Below, piece after piece: positions 1 through 9,943 of a stretch of DNA of 17,655 bases. The position numbers and the translations under genes were made by a program. Below the pieces are notes generated by a model. The model saw only the letters and a list, made by a program, of their open reading frames with translations. It made no database searches and was not told the origin of the DNA. The stretch is taken from the NCBI GenBank assembly GCA_947488635.1, contig CANLAY010000002.1:1-17655 (forward strand), read 5' to 3'. The DNA is from Candidatus Nanopelagicaceae bacterium (GTDB lineage Bacteria > Actinomycetota > Actinomycetes > Nanopelagicales > Nanopelagicaceae). The first letter of the stretch is position 1. Each line of letters starts with the position of its first letter.

Positions 1-595
1 AGCGAGTTAGTAAAACTCCAATGGCATCGCCATCGCGAATCACTACCCGATCAACCCCGCGCACTTCGCGCGCTTTTGCCACGATGCCTAATCGACGCGC
101 AGCACCCACCAGAGCAAGAGCTGCTTCAGGTCCTGGGCAAGTAATTTCTAACGAAGATGAGCGACCTGGTTCAGTTAGCGAACCGTGCGCGATGAACGCG
201 CCACGCCAAGCTGCTTCAGCATCGCAGATTGCAGCTGAAACAACTTGTGGTGGCAGACCGCGAACTGGGCGACCATTGGCATCAACTAAACCAGTTTGGC
301 GAGCAAGTGCATCACCATCGGAGTTAACCCGAACTACGTAACGAGAACCTTTGCGAATACCGCTGGATGAAAGCACTGCAAGATCTGATTCATGCCCGTA
401 AATATCAGCAATATCTTTGCGTAAGCGACGGGCACTTTGGGCAGTGTCTAATTCAACTTCAACCACAATCTTGCCGGCGGCGATATGCAGGCCACCTGCG
501 AAACGTAGGAGCGAAGAAACCTCTGCTTTGCGGCAGCAAGGCTTGGTAATTGAGAGTCTGGTGAGTTCATCCTTCACCGATGCGGTCATTGCCAT
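1..595 (-). CDS. whiA: Sporulation/cell-division regulator WhiA, N-terminal part (cut by left window edge)
   Basis: WhiA is a DNA-binding regulator required for sporulation septation in Streptomyces and is conserved in non-sporulating Gram-positives, where it affects division and growth. I translated this frame directly: it opens [14 protein letters not shown] and continues with the family's signature stretches [53 protein letters not shown] and [19 protein letters not shown]. About 198 codons are present out of roughly 325 usual for the family. They cover the LAGLIDADG-like N-terminal domain (no endonuclease activity is expected); the C-terminal helix-turn-helix lies beyond the edge. The start at 595 matches the actinobacterial consensus (Met-Ala-Met-Thr) and lies 4 bases after the yvcK stop. 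It is the last visible gene of the operon. Identification is secure; only its end is unseen. Confidence 0.95.
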   Translation of the reverse strand, partial: MAMTASVKDELTRLSITKPCCRKAEVSSLLRFAGGLHIAAGKIVVEVELDTAQSARRLRKDIADIYGHESDLAVLSSSGIRKGSRYVVRVNSDGDALARQTGLVDANGRPVRGLPPQVVSAAICDAEAAWRGAFIAHGSLTEPGRSSSLEITCPGPEAALALVGAARRLGIVAKAREVRGVDRVVIRDGDAIGVLLTR

Positions 596-599
596 GGCG

Positions 600-1550
600 T
601 TATCCAACCAGTCTTTGCTCGATGATGTGTGCCAAAACTGGGGTCAATTTTCGGACATCATGGGCAGAACTGCCTGGACCCATCGATAAATCAGCCGAAA
701 TTAGCGAGCCACCGAGTGATTGCACGATTTTTTCCAAAGATGAACGATCGGTTACAACACCTGAGTCAGCAATCACATAGTCGACTTTTAGTTCAGGAGC
801 ATATTTATGAAATAAGTGCAGATGATCTTCAGCCGAATAGCCAGCGTATTCATCGCCACTAGTCAGCACATTGGCATCTAGATTTAAGAGCACAACTTTA
901 ATCGCCTTTGAATTAATTATCGCTTCGCGTTGTGCTGGCACCATCAAATGTGGCAGCACACTTGAAATCCAGGAACCAGGACCCATCGTGATTACTTCAG
1001 CGTTACTTATTGCAGCAAGTGCTTCGCTACGTGCCGCTGGATTTTCTGGAAGTAATCGTAACGATTCTAGTTTTCCTTTGGCAGTTGCAACTTCAGCTTG
1101 GCCGCGCACATTAATTCGTCCAATCGATGAAGTAAATGTTGCTTCGATATCAAGTGGCACTGCAGCCATTGGTAATACTCGTCCAACTACTTTTAATAAA
1201 GCTCCAACGCGATCTAAACCTGCTACTGGATCTTCATCTCGATCCCAGAGTGCTGCTAGTAAAAGATTTCCGACGGCATGACCATCGAGTGGACCTTCGC
1301 TAGTAAAGCGGTATTGCATGATCTCGGCCCAACTACGACCCCATTCATCATCGGCGCATAACGCAGCAAGTGCCATACGTAGATCACCGGGCGGAAAAAT
1401 TGGAAATTCTTGGCGCAATCGACCACTTGAGCCACCATTATCGGCAACCGTAACTATCGCGGTGATTTGATCCGTGATGGCGCGCAGCGAAGTAAGAGTT
1501 GCCGCCAGGCCATGTCCGCCGCCTAGTGCAACAACGCGAGCTGAACTCAT
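600..1550 (-). CDS. yvcK: YvcK/CofD-like UDP-sugar-binding regulator
   Basis: This is a 316-residue protein of the gluconeogenesis-factor (YvcK, UPF0052) family, related in fold to CofD 2-phospho-L-lactate transferase. Family members in Bacillus, Listeria and mycobacteria (CuvA) bind UDP-GlcNAc-type nucleotides, are targets of PASTA-type Ser/Thr kinases, and help allocate carbon to the cell wall. Visible family motifs are the N-terminal GGGHGL (residues 10-15), [13 protein letters not shown] (34-46), PPGDLRMAL (53-61), a [12 protein letters not shown] stretch near 94-105, and [13 protein letters not shown] near residues 190-203. The length is normal. The ATG overlaps the rapZ stop by four bases (ATGA), indicating translational coupling, and whiA starts 4 bases downstream. 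Catalytic activity is not expected. The physiological role here is inferred from relatives. Confidence 0.95.
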   Translation of the reverse strand: MSSARVVALGGGHGLAATLTSLRAITDQITAIVTVADNGGSSGRLRQEFPIFPPGDLRMALAALCADDEWGRSWAEIMQYRFTSEGPLDGHAVGNLLLAALWDRDEDPVAGLDRVGALLKVVGRVLPMAAVPLDIEATFTSSIGRINVRGQAEVATAKGKLESLRLLPENPAARSEALAAISNAEVITMGPGSWISSVLPHLMVPAQREAIINSKAIKVVLLNLDANVLTSGDEYAGYSAEDHLHLFHKYAPELKVDYVIADSGVVTDRSSLEKIVQSLGGSLISADLSMGPGSSAHDVRKLTPVLAHIIEQRLVG

Positions 1551-2416
1551 TCGCGGCCGAGATCTCGATGTACTGCGTGTGCCAATATTGCTAACTCTGA
1601 ACCCGTTTGACCTAATTGCTTTGCCATCTCAGTTGAGATAGCAACGCTGCGATGCTTGCCGCCAGTGCAACCGATAGCGACCGTTAAATATTTCTTACCT
1701 TCGCGAATAAAGCCAGGCAACATATCTCTAATTAACTTGACGTAATTCCCTACAAATTCTGTAACACCTTCATTTGAAAAAACTCGATCACTGACTGCTT
1801 TATCTAGCCCAGTTAATGGACGCAACTCCGGCACCCAATGTGGATTAGGAATGAATCGGCAATCTAGAACTAAATCAGCATCGACTGGAATTCCATACTT
1901 ATAACCAAAACTCAAGATATTTAGACGAACGCCTTCGATCATTCCTTCGGCAAAAATCTCGCTTGTGCGTTTTGCTAGTTGATGAACATTTAAGTTTGAC
2001 GTATCAATCACTACATCGGCGCTTTCACGAAGTTCGTGCAACTTTGCCCGTTCGCGATCAATTCCATCAGAGATGCGATCACCACCCTGTAGCGGATGCG
2101 GACGACGAGTACTTTCAAATCGAGCGACTAGCGATTGATCTGAGGCATCTAGAAAAAGTAACCGGAACTGGACTCCAGTGTTCTTCAAATTCGCTAAAGC
2201 AGCATTTAAATCATCAAAGAATTTTCCACCGCGCACATCGACCACTACTGCTAAAGCTGGTAGCTCACCATCACTTGACTGCTTGGCTAATGCAGGCAGC
2301 AATGAAGGTGGCAAGTTATCGACCACATACCAGCCCAGATCTTCCAGGGAATGGGCAACGGTAGATCGACCAGCACCTGACATGCCAGTCAAAATCAATA
2401 GCTCGTTGCGCTTCAT
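1547..2416 (-). CDS. rapZ: RapZ/YvcJ nucleotide-binding P-loop regulator
   Basis: This is a 289-residue P-loop ATPase/GTPase-type protein of the RapZ (YvcJ) family. In E. coli, RapZ senses glucosamine-6-phosphate and adapts the small RNA GlmZ to RNase E. GlmZ is an enterobacterial RNA, so the partner in this actinobacterium is unknown. The Walker A loop GMSGAGRS is at residues 11-18 (Arg replaces the usual Lys, as in many family members). A VDNLPPSLLP stretch follows at about 32-41 and VVDVRGG at about 58-64. The C-terminal domain carries GCTGGKHRS at 249-257, the family's conserved ligand-binding motif. The start follows an AGGA-type ribosome site in the 21-base gap after uvrC. The stop overlaps the yvcK start. 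The rapZ-yvcK-whiA order is the classic Gram-positive trio. Confidence 0.95.
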   Translation of the reverse strand: MKRNELLILTGMSGAGRSTVAHSLEDLGWYVVDNLPPSLLPALAKQSSDGELPALAVVVDVRGGKFFDDLNAALANLKNTGVQFRLLFLDASDQSLVARFESTRRPHPLQGGDRISDGIDRERAKLHELRESADVVIDTSNLNVHQLAKRTSEIFAEGMIEGVRLNILSFGYKYGIPVDADLVLDCRFIPNPHWVPELRPLTGLDKAVSDRVFSNEGVTEFVGNYVKLIRDMLPGFIREGKKYLTVAIGCTGGKHRSVAISTEMAKQLGQTGSELAILAHAVHRDLGRE

Positions 2417-2437
2417 GCTTCTATCCTGCCTGCCTTG

Positions 2438-4357
2438 TCAAGCACCAGTAATTTCGCCAGTAGTCATATTTACTGCCTCGCTCTTGCCTATCTGAGCCAG
2501 CGACTGGGCAATAGTTTCAGCCAATTTTTCGCCTATTCCAGGCGTTGTAGCTAGCTCACTAACTGGTGCTTTTCGGATTGCCGAAACTGAGCCGAAGCGG
2601 TCAAGCAGTGCTGTGCGTCGCGCACTGCCAAGGCCTGGAATTTCATCCAGCAGAGATTCCAACATGACTTTAGAGCGTCTAGAGCGGTGGAAGGTGATAG
2701 CAAATCTATGGGCTTCGTCGCGGATGCGCTGCAGCAAATAGAGTCCTTCGCTGTTGCGTGGAAAAATTAGCGGGTCTGCATTATTAGGGAGCCAAACTTC
2801 TTCTAACCGCTTTGCCAAACCACAAAGTGCGATATCAGTTATTCCTAATTCACCCAGTGCTCGTTGTGCAGCGCTCACCTGTGGCTTGCCACCATCGACC
2901 ACAATGAGTGCTGGCGGATAAGCAAACTTACTAATGCGCCCGCCAGTTTCAGAAACTTCTGCTAAGTCAACGCTTCGATCATCAAGCATTCGCTTTAGCC
3001 GACGAGTGATTACTTGGTGCATCGCTCGGGTGTCATCCCAGCCTTCACTTGTGTCGATTATGAATCTTCGATACTCAGATTTTTTCGGCATACCGTCTTC
3101 AAATACCACCATAGATGCAACAACTGAAGTACCCGAAATATTTGAGATGTCGAAACATTCAATTCGAAGTGGCGTGCGCGTCAGACCCAACATCTCTTCA
3201 ATTTGAGTGAGAGCTTTGCCAGATACCGCAGCATCGGTTGCTCGCTTGCTCACATATTGAATCAGTGAATATTGAGCATTTCGTTTAACCGTATCTAGCA
3301 GTTCGACCTTATCGCCGCGTTGTGGCACTTTTACCTCGACCTTTGACCCACTAATACCACTGAGCCATTGCTCTAGTTCAGACAGATTCTCAGGTTGTGC
3401 GTTTAGATAAACATTGCGCGGGATGGAGATTGACCCATTTCCATAGATTGAGAAGAGAAGTGAGGCAAACACATCTTCTCCTTCCAGCGCCATTTCCTGA
3501 TCGACAATCCACGAGCGAGATCCTTTAATTGAACCTCGCTGCATCGAGAAAATGGAACCTGCGGAATGAAAACCATCTTGATATAGCGCAATGAAATCGC
3601 CATCTAGGTCATCTGAGAAATTGCCCTGGGTAGATCTTTGGGCTTTTTCAAAGGACTCAATTTGATCTCTTAAGCGAGCTGCACGTTCAAACTCTTCGTT
3701 CGTTGATGCAAGTTGCATCTCTTCGTGCAGCGCAGGCAGAAGATTTTCCATACCTGATTCCATAAAATCATTAAGCTTTTGGGCCAAAGCTTGGTGATCT
3801 TCTTTGGAAATCCAACCCACACAAGGGGCGGCACATTTGCCAATGTCCCCCAGTAAGCATTGACGTTTACTTCGTTGGGCCCGATTAAAGTTTGCAGAGG
3901 AACAAGATCTAACTGGGAAAACTTTCAGTAAAACTTCGAAGGTATTACGTAGCGCCCAAGCATTTGTATAAGGGCCAAAATACTTCAAACCTGGTCGCTT
4001 ATCTTTACGGGTTATAAAGATCATGGGATATTCATCATTAAGCGAAATGGCTAAGTACGGGTAGGACTTGTCATCCTTGAACTGCACGTTGTATTTCGGC
4101 TGATATTGCTTAATCCAGCTAAATTCCAAAGCCAGCGCTTCAAGTTCAGTGCTAACAATCGTCCAGTCAACTCGCACAGCCTCATGCACCATACGATTGG
4201 TTTTAGTGGCTAAATTTGCTTGAAAGTAATTACTTAGTCGGTTCTTAAGATTCTTGGCTTTACCAACATAAATAACTTTGTCGGCCTTATTAAAGAACCG
4301 GTAGACACCAGGATGCTCGGGAATATTGCTCGGCCGATAACTCTGTGGATCTGCCAT
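2438..4357 (-). CDS. uvrC: UvrABC excision nuclease subunit C
   Basis: UvrC makes both incisions around a lesion presented by UvrB in nucleotide excision repair. The 639-residue protein shows the full architecture. A GIY-YIG nuclease domain covers residues 16-100, with GVY at 17-19, YVG at 30-32, the catalytic Arg at about 40 and the metal-binding Glu78. Four cysteines (152, 167, 175, 179) match the spacing of the UvrC [4Fe-4S] cluster. A UVR motif for UvrB contact lies at about 205-235. An RNase H-like second nuclease follows, with FDISN and VVDGGKPQ. A tandem helix-hairpin-helix (IPGLGSARR, then TPGIGEKLAE) sits near the C terminus. It starts 5 bases after the uvrA stop and leads into rapZ. 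Length and motifs are normal, with no sign of damage. Confidence 0.98.
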   Translation of the reverse strand: MADPQSYRPSNIPEHPGVYRFFNKADKVIYVGKAKNLKNRLSNYFQANLATKTNRMVHEAVRVDWTIVSTELEALALEFSWIKQYQPKYNVQFKDDKSYPYLAISLNDEYPMIFITRKDKRPGLKYFGPYTNAWALRNTFEVLLKVFPVRSCSSANFNRAQRSKRQCLLGDIGKCAAPCVGWISKEDHQALAQKLNDFMESGMENLLPALHEEMQLASTNEEFERAARLRDQIESFEKAQRSTQGNFSDDLDGDFIALYQDGFHSAGSIFSMQRGSIKGSRSWIVDQEMALEGEDVFASLLFSIYGNGSISIPRNVYLNAQPENLSELEQWLSGISGSKVEVKVPQRGDKVELLDTVKRNAQYSLIQYVSKRATDAAVSGKALTQIEEMLGLTRTPLRIECFDISNISGTSVVASMVVFEDGMPKKSEYRRFIIDTSEGWDDTRAMHQVITRRLKRMLDDRSVDLAEVSETGGRISKFAYPPALIVVDGGKPQVSAAQRALGELGITDIALCGLAKRLEEVWLPNNADPLIFPRNSEGLYLLQRIRDEAHRFAITFHRSRRSKVMLESLLDEIPGLGSARRTALLDRFGSVSAIRKAPVSELATTPGIGEKLAETIAQSLAQIGKSEAVNMTTGEITGA

Positions 4358-4362
4358 TGCAG

Positions 4363-7224
4363 TTATTTCTTCTGCTTAGCTTTTCGATTATTCGCCAATA
4401 CTGCGGCCAGGAAGGTGCCGGTATAACTAGCCTTATTCTTAGCCACTTCTTCTGGCGTTCCTTCCGCAACGAGAGTGCCACCGCGAAATCCACCCTCAGG
4501 ACCCATATCAATAACCCAGTCCGAAGATTTAATGACATCAAGGTTATGTTCAATTACCACGACGGTATTGCCGGTATCAACTAGTCGGTTAAGCACGCCC
4601 AATAACTTATTTACATCTTCAAAGTGCAGACCAGTAGTTGGTTCATCTAGAACATAGATGGTGCGACCAGTTGAGCGACGCTGTAGCTCTGTTGCCAACT
4701 TAACCCGCTGCGCCTCGCCACCTGACAGCGTTGGCGCAGATTGACCTAGGCGCACATAACCCAAACCAACATCACACAACGTCTTTAAGTATCGCGCGAT
4801 TGTAGGAACTGATTCAAAGAAAGCGTGAGCTACTTCGATCGGCATATCTAATACTTCCGAGATCGATTTACCCTTGTAATGAACTTCAAGGGTCTCGCGG
4901 TTATAGCGCGCACCATGACAGATCTCGCACGGCACATAAACATCAGGTAAAAAGTTCATCTCGATGGTAATCGTTCCATCGCCCGAACAATTCTCGCAGC
5001 GCCCACCTTTAACGTTAAAGCTAAATCGTCCTTGTTGATATCCACGGACCTTGGCTTCAGTTGTTTCGGCAAAGAGCGCGCGAACTTTGTCGAAGACACC
5101 GGTATATGTAGCCGGGTTTGATCGTGGGGTACGACCAATCGGTGATTGATCAACGTGTACAACTTTATCTAGCAGATCGATGCCGGTGATTGTGCGGTGA
5201 CGACCCGGCACAATGCGAGCACCATTTAACTTATTCGCTAGCGTTGAATAAAGAATGTCATTAATTAGCGTAGATTTTCCAGAACCGCTCACGCCGGTAA
5301 CAGAGACAAATACCCCAAGTGGCACACTGACTTCAATATCCTGCAAGTTATTCTCTTTAGCGCCCTTAATAGTTAGCTTGCGTTTTGGATCTACCGGCCT
5401 GCGAGTAGTGGGAATCTCAATCGCTTTACGGCCAGATAAATAAGCACCGGTAATTGAATCTGGTGAGTCGATTAACTCTTGATAGCTTCCGGAAACTACA
5501 ATGTGTCCGCCGTGTTCGCCAGCACCGGGACCAATATCTACCACCCAGTCAGCTGCGCGAATAGTTTCTTCATCGTGCTCAACCACAATCAAAGTATTTC
5601 CCAGATCGCGCAGTCGAGTTAGAGTCTCAATTAAGCGCACATTATCGCGCTGGTGCAAACCAATTGATGGTTCGTCTAATACATAGAGAACTCCCACAAG
5701 ACCAGAGCCAATCTGAGTTGCTAAGCGAATGCGTTGTGCCTCACCGCCGGAAAGCGTCGCTGCAGGGCGGGCAAGGGATAAGTAGTCCAGGCCAACATCT
5801 AGCAAGAAGCCTAACCGTGCATTAACTTCCTTCATTACGCGTTCGGCAATCTGGGCTTCGCGCTTATTTAGTTCAATCTGCTTTAGGAACTCAGCACAAT
5901 CATTGATCGATAATTCACAAATCTCAGCAATATTTTTCTCGCCAATCGTTACCGCCAAAACTTCCGGCTTTAACCGAGCGCCATCGCAAGTGCCACATGG
6001 GACTTCGCGCATATATGACTCGTAACGCTCACGGCTAAATTCACTATCTGTTTCAGAATGCTTACGCTGTAAGAATGGAATAACCCCTTCGAAGCCAGTT
6101 GAGTAGTTACGGGTGCGGCCATAGCGATTCTTGTATTTAACATGCACTTTATGTTCATGGCTATTTAAAATCGCATTACGCGCTTTCTCGGAAATCTTTT
6201 TCCAGGGCACATCAAACTTGAAAGCCACTTCTTCAGATAGCCCTTCGAGTAAATGCATAAAGTATTCATTAACATGACCCGATGACCAAGGTGCAATAGC
6301 ACCCTCAGAGATGCTGATCGAATCATCTGGGATAACTAAATCAATATCTACTTCGAGTTTGGTACCGATACCCGAACAGTCTGGACAGGCGCCAAAAGGT
6401 GAGTTAAACGAGAAAGATCTTGGTTCTAGTTCTTCAAAAGAAAGGCTGCAATCGTGACAAGCTAAGTGCTCGCTAAAGATACGTTCTTTATCTCCGCCTT
6501 TTGCATCTACAAAATCAAGAATGACGATTCCCTGCGCTAAACGTAAAGCGGTTTCGATTGAATCTGTTAGGCGTGATTTCGATTCAGCTTTTGCTGTAAG
6601 TCGATCGATTACTACTTCAATGGTGTGCTTCTCTTGCTTCTTTAACTTTGGCGCATCAGAGAGCGCAACGACTTCGCCATCGATGCGGGCACGGGAATAA
6701 CCTTGACTCATTAAGTCTTGGAACAAATCTAAGAATTCGCCTTTACGGGCACGCACAACCGGTGCCAAAACCTGGAACTTAGTTGTAGCCGGCATAGTTA
6801 AAATCTGATCAACGATTGCTTGCGGTGACTGTCTAGTTACTTCTTCGCCACACTTTGGGCAATGCGGACGGCCGGCACGGGCAAATAAAAGTCTTAAGTA
6901 GTCATAAACCTCAGTAATTGTGCCCACGGTTGAACGTGGGTTTCGGTTAGTTGATTTTTGATCAATTGAAACTGCTGGCGACAACCCTTCAATGAAATCA
7001 ACATCTGGTTTATCCATCTGCCCTAAGAATTGTCGGGCATAGGCGGAAAGGGATTCAACATAACGCCGTTGACCCTCGGCAAAAATGGTGTCAAAGGCAA
7101 GAGATGATTTTCCAGAACCAGAGAGACCGGTAAATACAACTAGCGAGTTACGGGGTAGATCAATCGAGACATCTTTAAGGTTATGTTCGCGGGCACCGCG
7201 AACTACTAACTTATCAATGCTCAT
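4363..7224 (-). CDS. uvrA: UvrABC damage-sensor ATPase subunit A
   Basis: UvrA is the tandem ABC-type ATPase that dimerises, scans for helix-distorting lesions and loads UvrB. The 953-residue protein has two complete ATPase modules. Walker A GLSGSGKS is at 33-40 and GVSGSGKS at 644-651. Signatures LSGGEAQR are at 491-498 and 833-840, and Walker B segments YVLDEPS and YVLDEPT lie near 514-520 and 857-863. Zinc-module cysteine pairs are visible at 122/125, 256/259 with 280/283, 410/413, and 743/746 with 766/769; the last set is the DNA-contacting zinc finger in relatives. Start [19 protein letters not shown] is canonical. The gene lies 3 bases after uvrB and 5 before uvrC, so the three subunits can be made from one message. 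Length is typical. Confidence 0.98.
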   Translation of the reverse strand: MSIDKLVVRGAREHNLKDVSIDLPRNSLVVFTGLSGSGKSSLAFDTIFAEGQRRYVESLSAYARQFLGQMDKPDVDFIEGLSPAVSIDQKSTNRNPRSTVGTITEVYDYLRLLFARAGRPHCPKCGEEVTRQSPQAIVDQILTMPATTKFQVLAPVVRARKGEFLDLFQDLMSQGYSRARIDGEVVALSDAPKLKKQEKHTIEVVIDRLTAKAESKSRLTDSIETALRLAQGIVILDFVDAKGGDKERIFSEHLACHDCSLSFEELEPRSFSFNSPFGACPDCSGIGTKLEVDIDLVIPDDSISISEGAIAPWSSGHVNEYFMHLLEGLSEEVAFKFDVPWKKISEKARNAILNSHEHKVHVKYKNRYGRTRNYSTGFEGVIPFLQRKHSETDSEFSRERYESYMREVPCGTCDGARLKPEVLAVTIGEKNIAEICELSINDCAEFLKQIELNKREAQIAERVMKEVNARLGFLLDVGLDYLSLARPAATLSGGEAQRIRLATQIGSGLVGVLYVLDEPSIGLHQRDNVRLIETLTRLRDLGNTLIVVEHDEETIRAADWVVDIGPGAGEHGGHIVVSGSYQELIDSPDSITGAYLSGRKAIEIPTTRRPVDPKRKLTIKGAKENNLQDIEVSVPLGVFVSVTGVSGSGKSTLINDILYSTLANKLNGARIVPGRHRTITGIDLLDKVVHVDQSPIGRTPRSNPATYTGVFDKVRALFAETTEAKVRGYQQGRFSFNVKGGRCENCSGDGTITIEMNFLPDVYVPCEICHGARYNRETLEVHYKGKSISEVLDMPIEVAHAFFESVPTIARYLKTLCDVGLGYVRLGQSAPTLSGGEAQRVKLATELQRRSTGRTIYVLDEPTTGLHFEDVNKLLGVLNRLVDTGNTVVVIEHNLDVIKSSDWVIDMGPEGGFRGGTLVAEGTPEEVAKNKASYTGTFLAAVLANNRKAKQKK

Positions 7225-7227
7225 CGA

Positions 7228-9306
7228 TTAATGACCCGCTTCTTCCATATTTCGTAGCTCGCGCTTTAGCTCTTTGAGCTCATCACGCAAACGCGCAGCA
7301 AGTTCAAAATGTAGATCCGCTGCGGCGCTGCGCATCTGATCGGTGAGCGACTCTATCAAGCCCATTAACTCTTGTCGCGGCATAGAAAGAATGGACTTGG
7401 TATGGAAGCCAATGGCCGGAATACCTGATTTAGATTTCTTGCCCGAAGCCAATAACTGATCACTATCTTCGCCCTCTTTATTAATCAGGTCTGTAATGTC
7501 AGAGATCTTCTTACGCAGCGGTTGCGGATCAACACCTCGTTCGAGGTTATAGGCAACTTGCTTAGCCCGACGTCGATTAGTTTCATCGATTGCTTTAGCC
7601 ATAGATTTAGTAATGTTGTCCGCATACATATGAACTTCACCTGAAACATTTCGAGCAGCTCGGCCGATTGTTTGAATTAGCGATGTTGCCGAACGCAAGA
7701 AGCCTTCTTTGTCAGCATCTAGAATCGCAACGAGTGATACCTCAGGCAGATCAAGACCTTCGCGCAGCAGGTTAATACCGATTAATACATCGTATTCACC
7801 ATTTCGCAGTTCACGTAGCAGCTCAACGCGTCGCAAGGTATCTACTTCGCTATGTAAGTAGCGGACCCGCACTCCCCTGCCCTGCAAATAATCCGTTAAA
7901 TCTTCGGACATCTTCTTTGTCAACGTAGTTACCAGAACTCGTTCATTTAGCTCTGCTCGTTTATTTATCTCAAGTAATAAGTCATCAATCTGACCCTTGA
8001 TTGGTTTGATGATGATTTGTGGATCTACTAAACCGGTTGGGCGAATAACTTGTTCAACCACATCGTTTTCAACTTTAGTTAGCTCATATGGCCCAGGTGT
8101 TGCCGAGAGAAATACCTTCTGGCCAACTCGTTCTAGGAATTCATTCCAGCGAAGCGGGCGGTTATCAAGGGCACTTGGCAGACGGAAACCATGTTCAACC
8201 AGGGTTCGCTTACGTGAGGCATCGCCTTCAAACATCGCACCAATCTGCGGCACAGTTACATGGCTTTCATCGATTACGAGTAAGAAATCTTCCGGGAAAT
8301 AATCGAGTAAACAGTGTGGCGCAGAACCGGTAGTGCGACCATCAAGATGTCGGGAATAGTTCTCGATACCGGAGCAAAAGCCCAGTTGCGCCATCATTTC
8401 AAGATCAAAAGTTGTACGCATGCGCAAACGCTGAGCTTCAAGTAATTTGCCTTGGCGCTCAAAAACTTCTAACTGAACAGCCAACTCTGCCTCAATATCG
8501 GCGATCGCTCGTTTAATGGTCTCTGGGCCAGCAGCATAGTGAGTTGCTGGAAATACATACATTTCAGTTTCTTCGCGAATAATCTCGCCAGTTAACGGAT
8601 GCAGTGTTGTGATTCGTTCAATTTCATCACCAAACATTTCAATGCGCAGAGCCAACTCTTCATACATTGGAATAATTTCGATGGTGTCACCGCGGACACG
8701 GAAAGTGCCACGTTCAAAGGCCATGTCATTGCGCTTGTATTGAACATCTACAAAGCGACGCAGCAATGTATTGCGATCTATTTCGTCGCCCACTTTTAGC
8801 TGGATCATGCGATCGACATATTCCTGCGGCGTACCCAAACCATAAATACAAGACACTGTGGCGACCACAATTACATCGCGCCTAGTAAGTAGCGAGTTAG
8901 TTGCCGAGTGACGCAACCGCTCTACTTCATCGTTAACGCTGGAGTCTTTTTCAATAAAAGTATCGGTTTGGGGCACATAAGCTTCTGGTTGGTAGTAGTC
9001 GTAATATGAAACGAAGTATTCAACGGCATTATTCGGTAGCAATTCTTTGAATTCATTAGCTAACTGAGCCGCCAGAAGTTTGTTTGGCGCTAAAACCAAA
9101 GTTGGTCGCTGTAACTTCTCAATTAGCCAAGCAGTTGTAGCTGACTTACCGGTACCAGTTGCGCCCAGTAGAACTACATCCTGAACCCCATTATTGATGC
9201 GGCGGGCAATTTCCTCGATCGCAACTGGCTGATCGCCCGCAGGCACATAGTCGCTAATTACTTGAAAGGGGCTTACTTTGCGCTGCAGGTCGCTGACCGG
9301 ACGCAT
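7228..9306 (-). CDS. uvrB: UvrABC damage-verifying helicase subunit B
   Basis: UvrB is the superfamily-2 helicase-like subunit that receives damaged DNA from UvrA, verifies the lesion and recruits UvrC. The 692-residue protein has the nucleotide-binding loop GATGTGKS at 48-55. The aromatic beta-hairpin [12 protein letters not shown] at 101-112 is the element inserted between strands during damage verification. The Walker B/DExH box DESH is at 346-349, and the helicase motif V/VI region runs through [14 protein letters not shown] to [11 protein letters not shown]-terminal UVR domain ([19 protein letters not shown], about residues 663-681) binds UvrC. The ATG directly abuts the coaE stop (TAAATG, zero spacing), implying coupled translation and no independent promoter. 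Length is normal. Confidence 0.98.
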   Translation of the reverse strand: MRPVSDLQRKVSPFQVISDYVPAGDQPVAIEEIARRINNGVQDVVLLGATGTGKSATTAWLIEKLQRPTLVLAPNKLLAAQLANEFKELLPNNAVEYFVSYYDYYQPEAYVPQTDTFIEKDSSVNDEVERLRHSATNSLLTRRDVIVVATVSCIYGLGTPQEYVDRMIQLKVGDEIDRNTLLRRFVDVQYKRNDMAFERGTFRVRGDTIEIIPMYEELALRIEMFGDEIERITTLHPLTGEIIREETEMYVFPATHYAAGPETIKRAIADIEAELAVQLEVFERQGKLLEAQRLRMRTTFDLEMMAQLGFCSGIENYSRHLDGRTTGSAPHCLLDYFPEDFLLVIDESHVTVPQIGAMFEGDASRKRTLVEHGFRLPSALDNRPLRWNEFLERVGQKVFLSATPGPYELTKVENDVVEQVIRPTGLVDPQIIIKPIKGQIDDLLLEINKRAELNERVLVTTLTKKMSEDLTDYLQGRGVRVRYLHSEVDTLRRVELLRELRNGEYDVLIGINLLREGLDLPEVSLVAILDADKEGFLRSATSLIQTIGRAARNVSGEVHMYADNITKSMAKAIDETNRRRAKQVAYNLERGVDPQPLRKKISDITDLINKEGEDSDQLLASGKKSKSGIPAIGFHTKSILSMPRQELMGLIESLTDQMRSAAADLHFELAARLRDELKELKRELRNMEEAGH

Positions 9307-9912
9307 TTATTTACTATGGTTCTTAGCTAGTGGCAGAAGTACGCTCTGCCAAATCTCTTCTACTTGGCGCAAAAGTGCGTCCTCATCACCATTATTTTCA
9401 ATTACTAAATCGCAGTGAGAAACTCGATCTTCGCGTGATGCTTGGGCTGCCATACGGCCAACTATTTCATGGCTAGCTAGCCCCCGCTCTTTCAAACGCT
9501 TGGTTCGAGTCTCAACATCAGACTCAACGGTGATTGCATAATCAAAGCGGCTGCGAGAGTTTGATTCAGCTAACAATGGAATCTCATAAATCACGATCGC
9601 ATCCATTGGCAGTGATTTCTTGGCTTCCTCAAATAACCGCTGCACCTCAGGATGCACGATCGCTTCCAACTTCGCCTTGGCGCTTGGATCACTAAAAATG
9701 ATCTCACCCAACTTGCGTCGATCTATATCGCCATCTTTAAGAATCTGATCGCCAAAGGTTGTAACTACTTCGTCAAAACCTTTACTGCCGCGCTCAATTG
9801 CAACACGAGCTAATTGGTCAGCATCAAAAACGTAAGACCCGAACTGATGGAAATACTTGGCCACATGGGATTTCCCAGAGCCAATTCCACCAGTTAGGGC
9901 CACGATTAACAT
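9307..9912 (-). CDS. coaE: Dephospho-CoA kinase
   Basis: CoaE phosphorylates the 3'-hydroxyl of dephospho-CoA, the last step of coenzyme A synthesis, in the cytosol. The 201-residue protein begins at the P-loop: GGIGSGKS is at residues 8-15. DAD at 30-32 is the acceptor-substrate region and EIPLLAES lies near 110-117. The lid and adenine-binding region AAQASREDRVSHCDLVIENN spans about 155-174. The length equals the single-domain bacterial enzyme. The extra C-terminal UPF0157/GrpB-like domain fused to CoaE in mycobacteria is absent, consistent with a reduced genome. It follows rpsA by 31 bases and runs without a gap into uvrB. The rpsA-coaE-uvrB neighbourhood is also found in other actinobacteria. 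Confidence 0.96.
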   Translation of the reverse strand: MLIVALTGGIGSGKSHVAKYFHQFGSYVFDADQLARVAIERGSKGFDEVVTTFGDQILKDGDIDRRKLGEIIFSDPSAKAKLEAIVHPEVQRLFEEAKKSLPMDAIVIYEIPLLAESNSRSRFDYAITVESDVETRTKRLKERGLASHEIVGRMAAQASREDRVSHCDLVIENNGDEDALLRQVEEIWQSVLLPLAKNHSK

Positions 9913-9943
9913 CGAGATTACTAACTGCTAACTAGAAGCTAAG

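Noticed and set aside
21..341. 106-codon open frame on the plus strand at the left edge
   Set aside because: The minus strand encodes unmistakable WhiA in this interval, and the plus-strand product is low-complexity Arg/Ala/Thr sequence.
871..1281. 136-codon open frame on the plus strand opposite yvcK
   Set aside because: It lies entirely antisense to a well-conserved gene, has no family features or ribosome site, and is a by-product of that gene's codon use.
1963..2364. 133-codon open frame on the plus strand opposite rapZ
   Set aside because: It is antisense to conserved rapZ sequence, and its His/Leu-rich translation resembles no protein and lacks a start context.
7225..9306. Search for a LexA-type operator just upstream of uvrA or uvrB
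   Set aside because: The junctions are 0-3 bases long inside coding sequence, and no GAAC-N4-GTTC palindrome was evident at either start.
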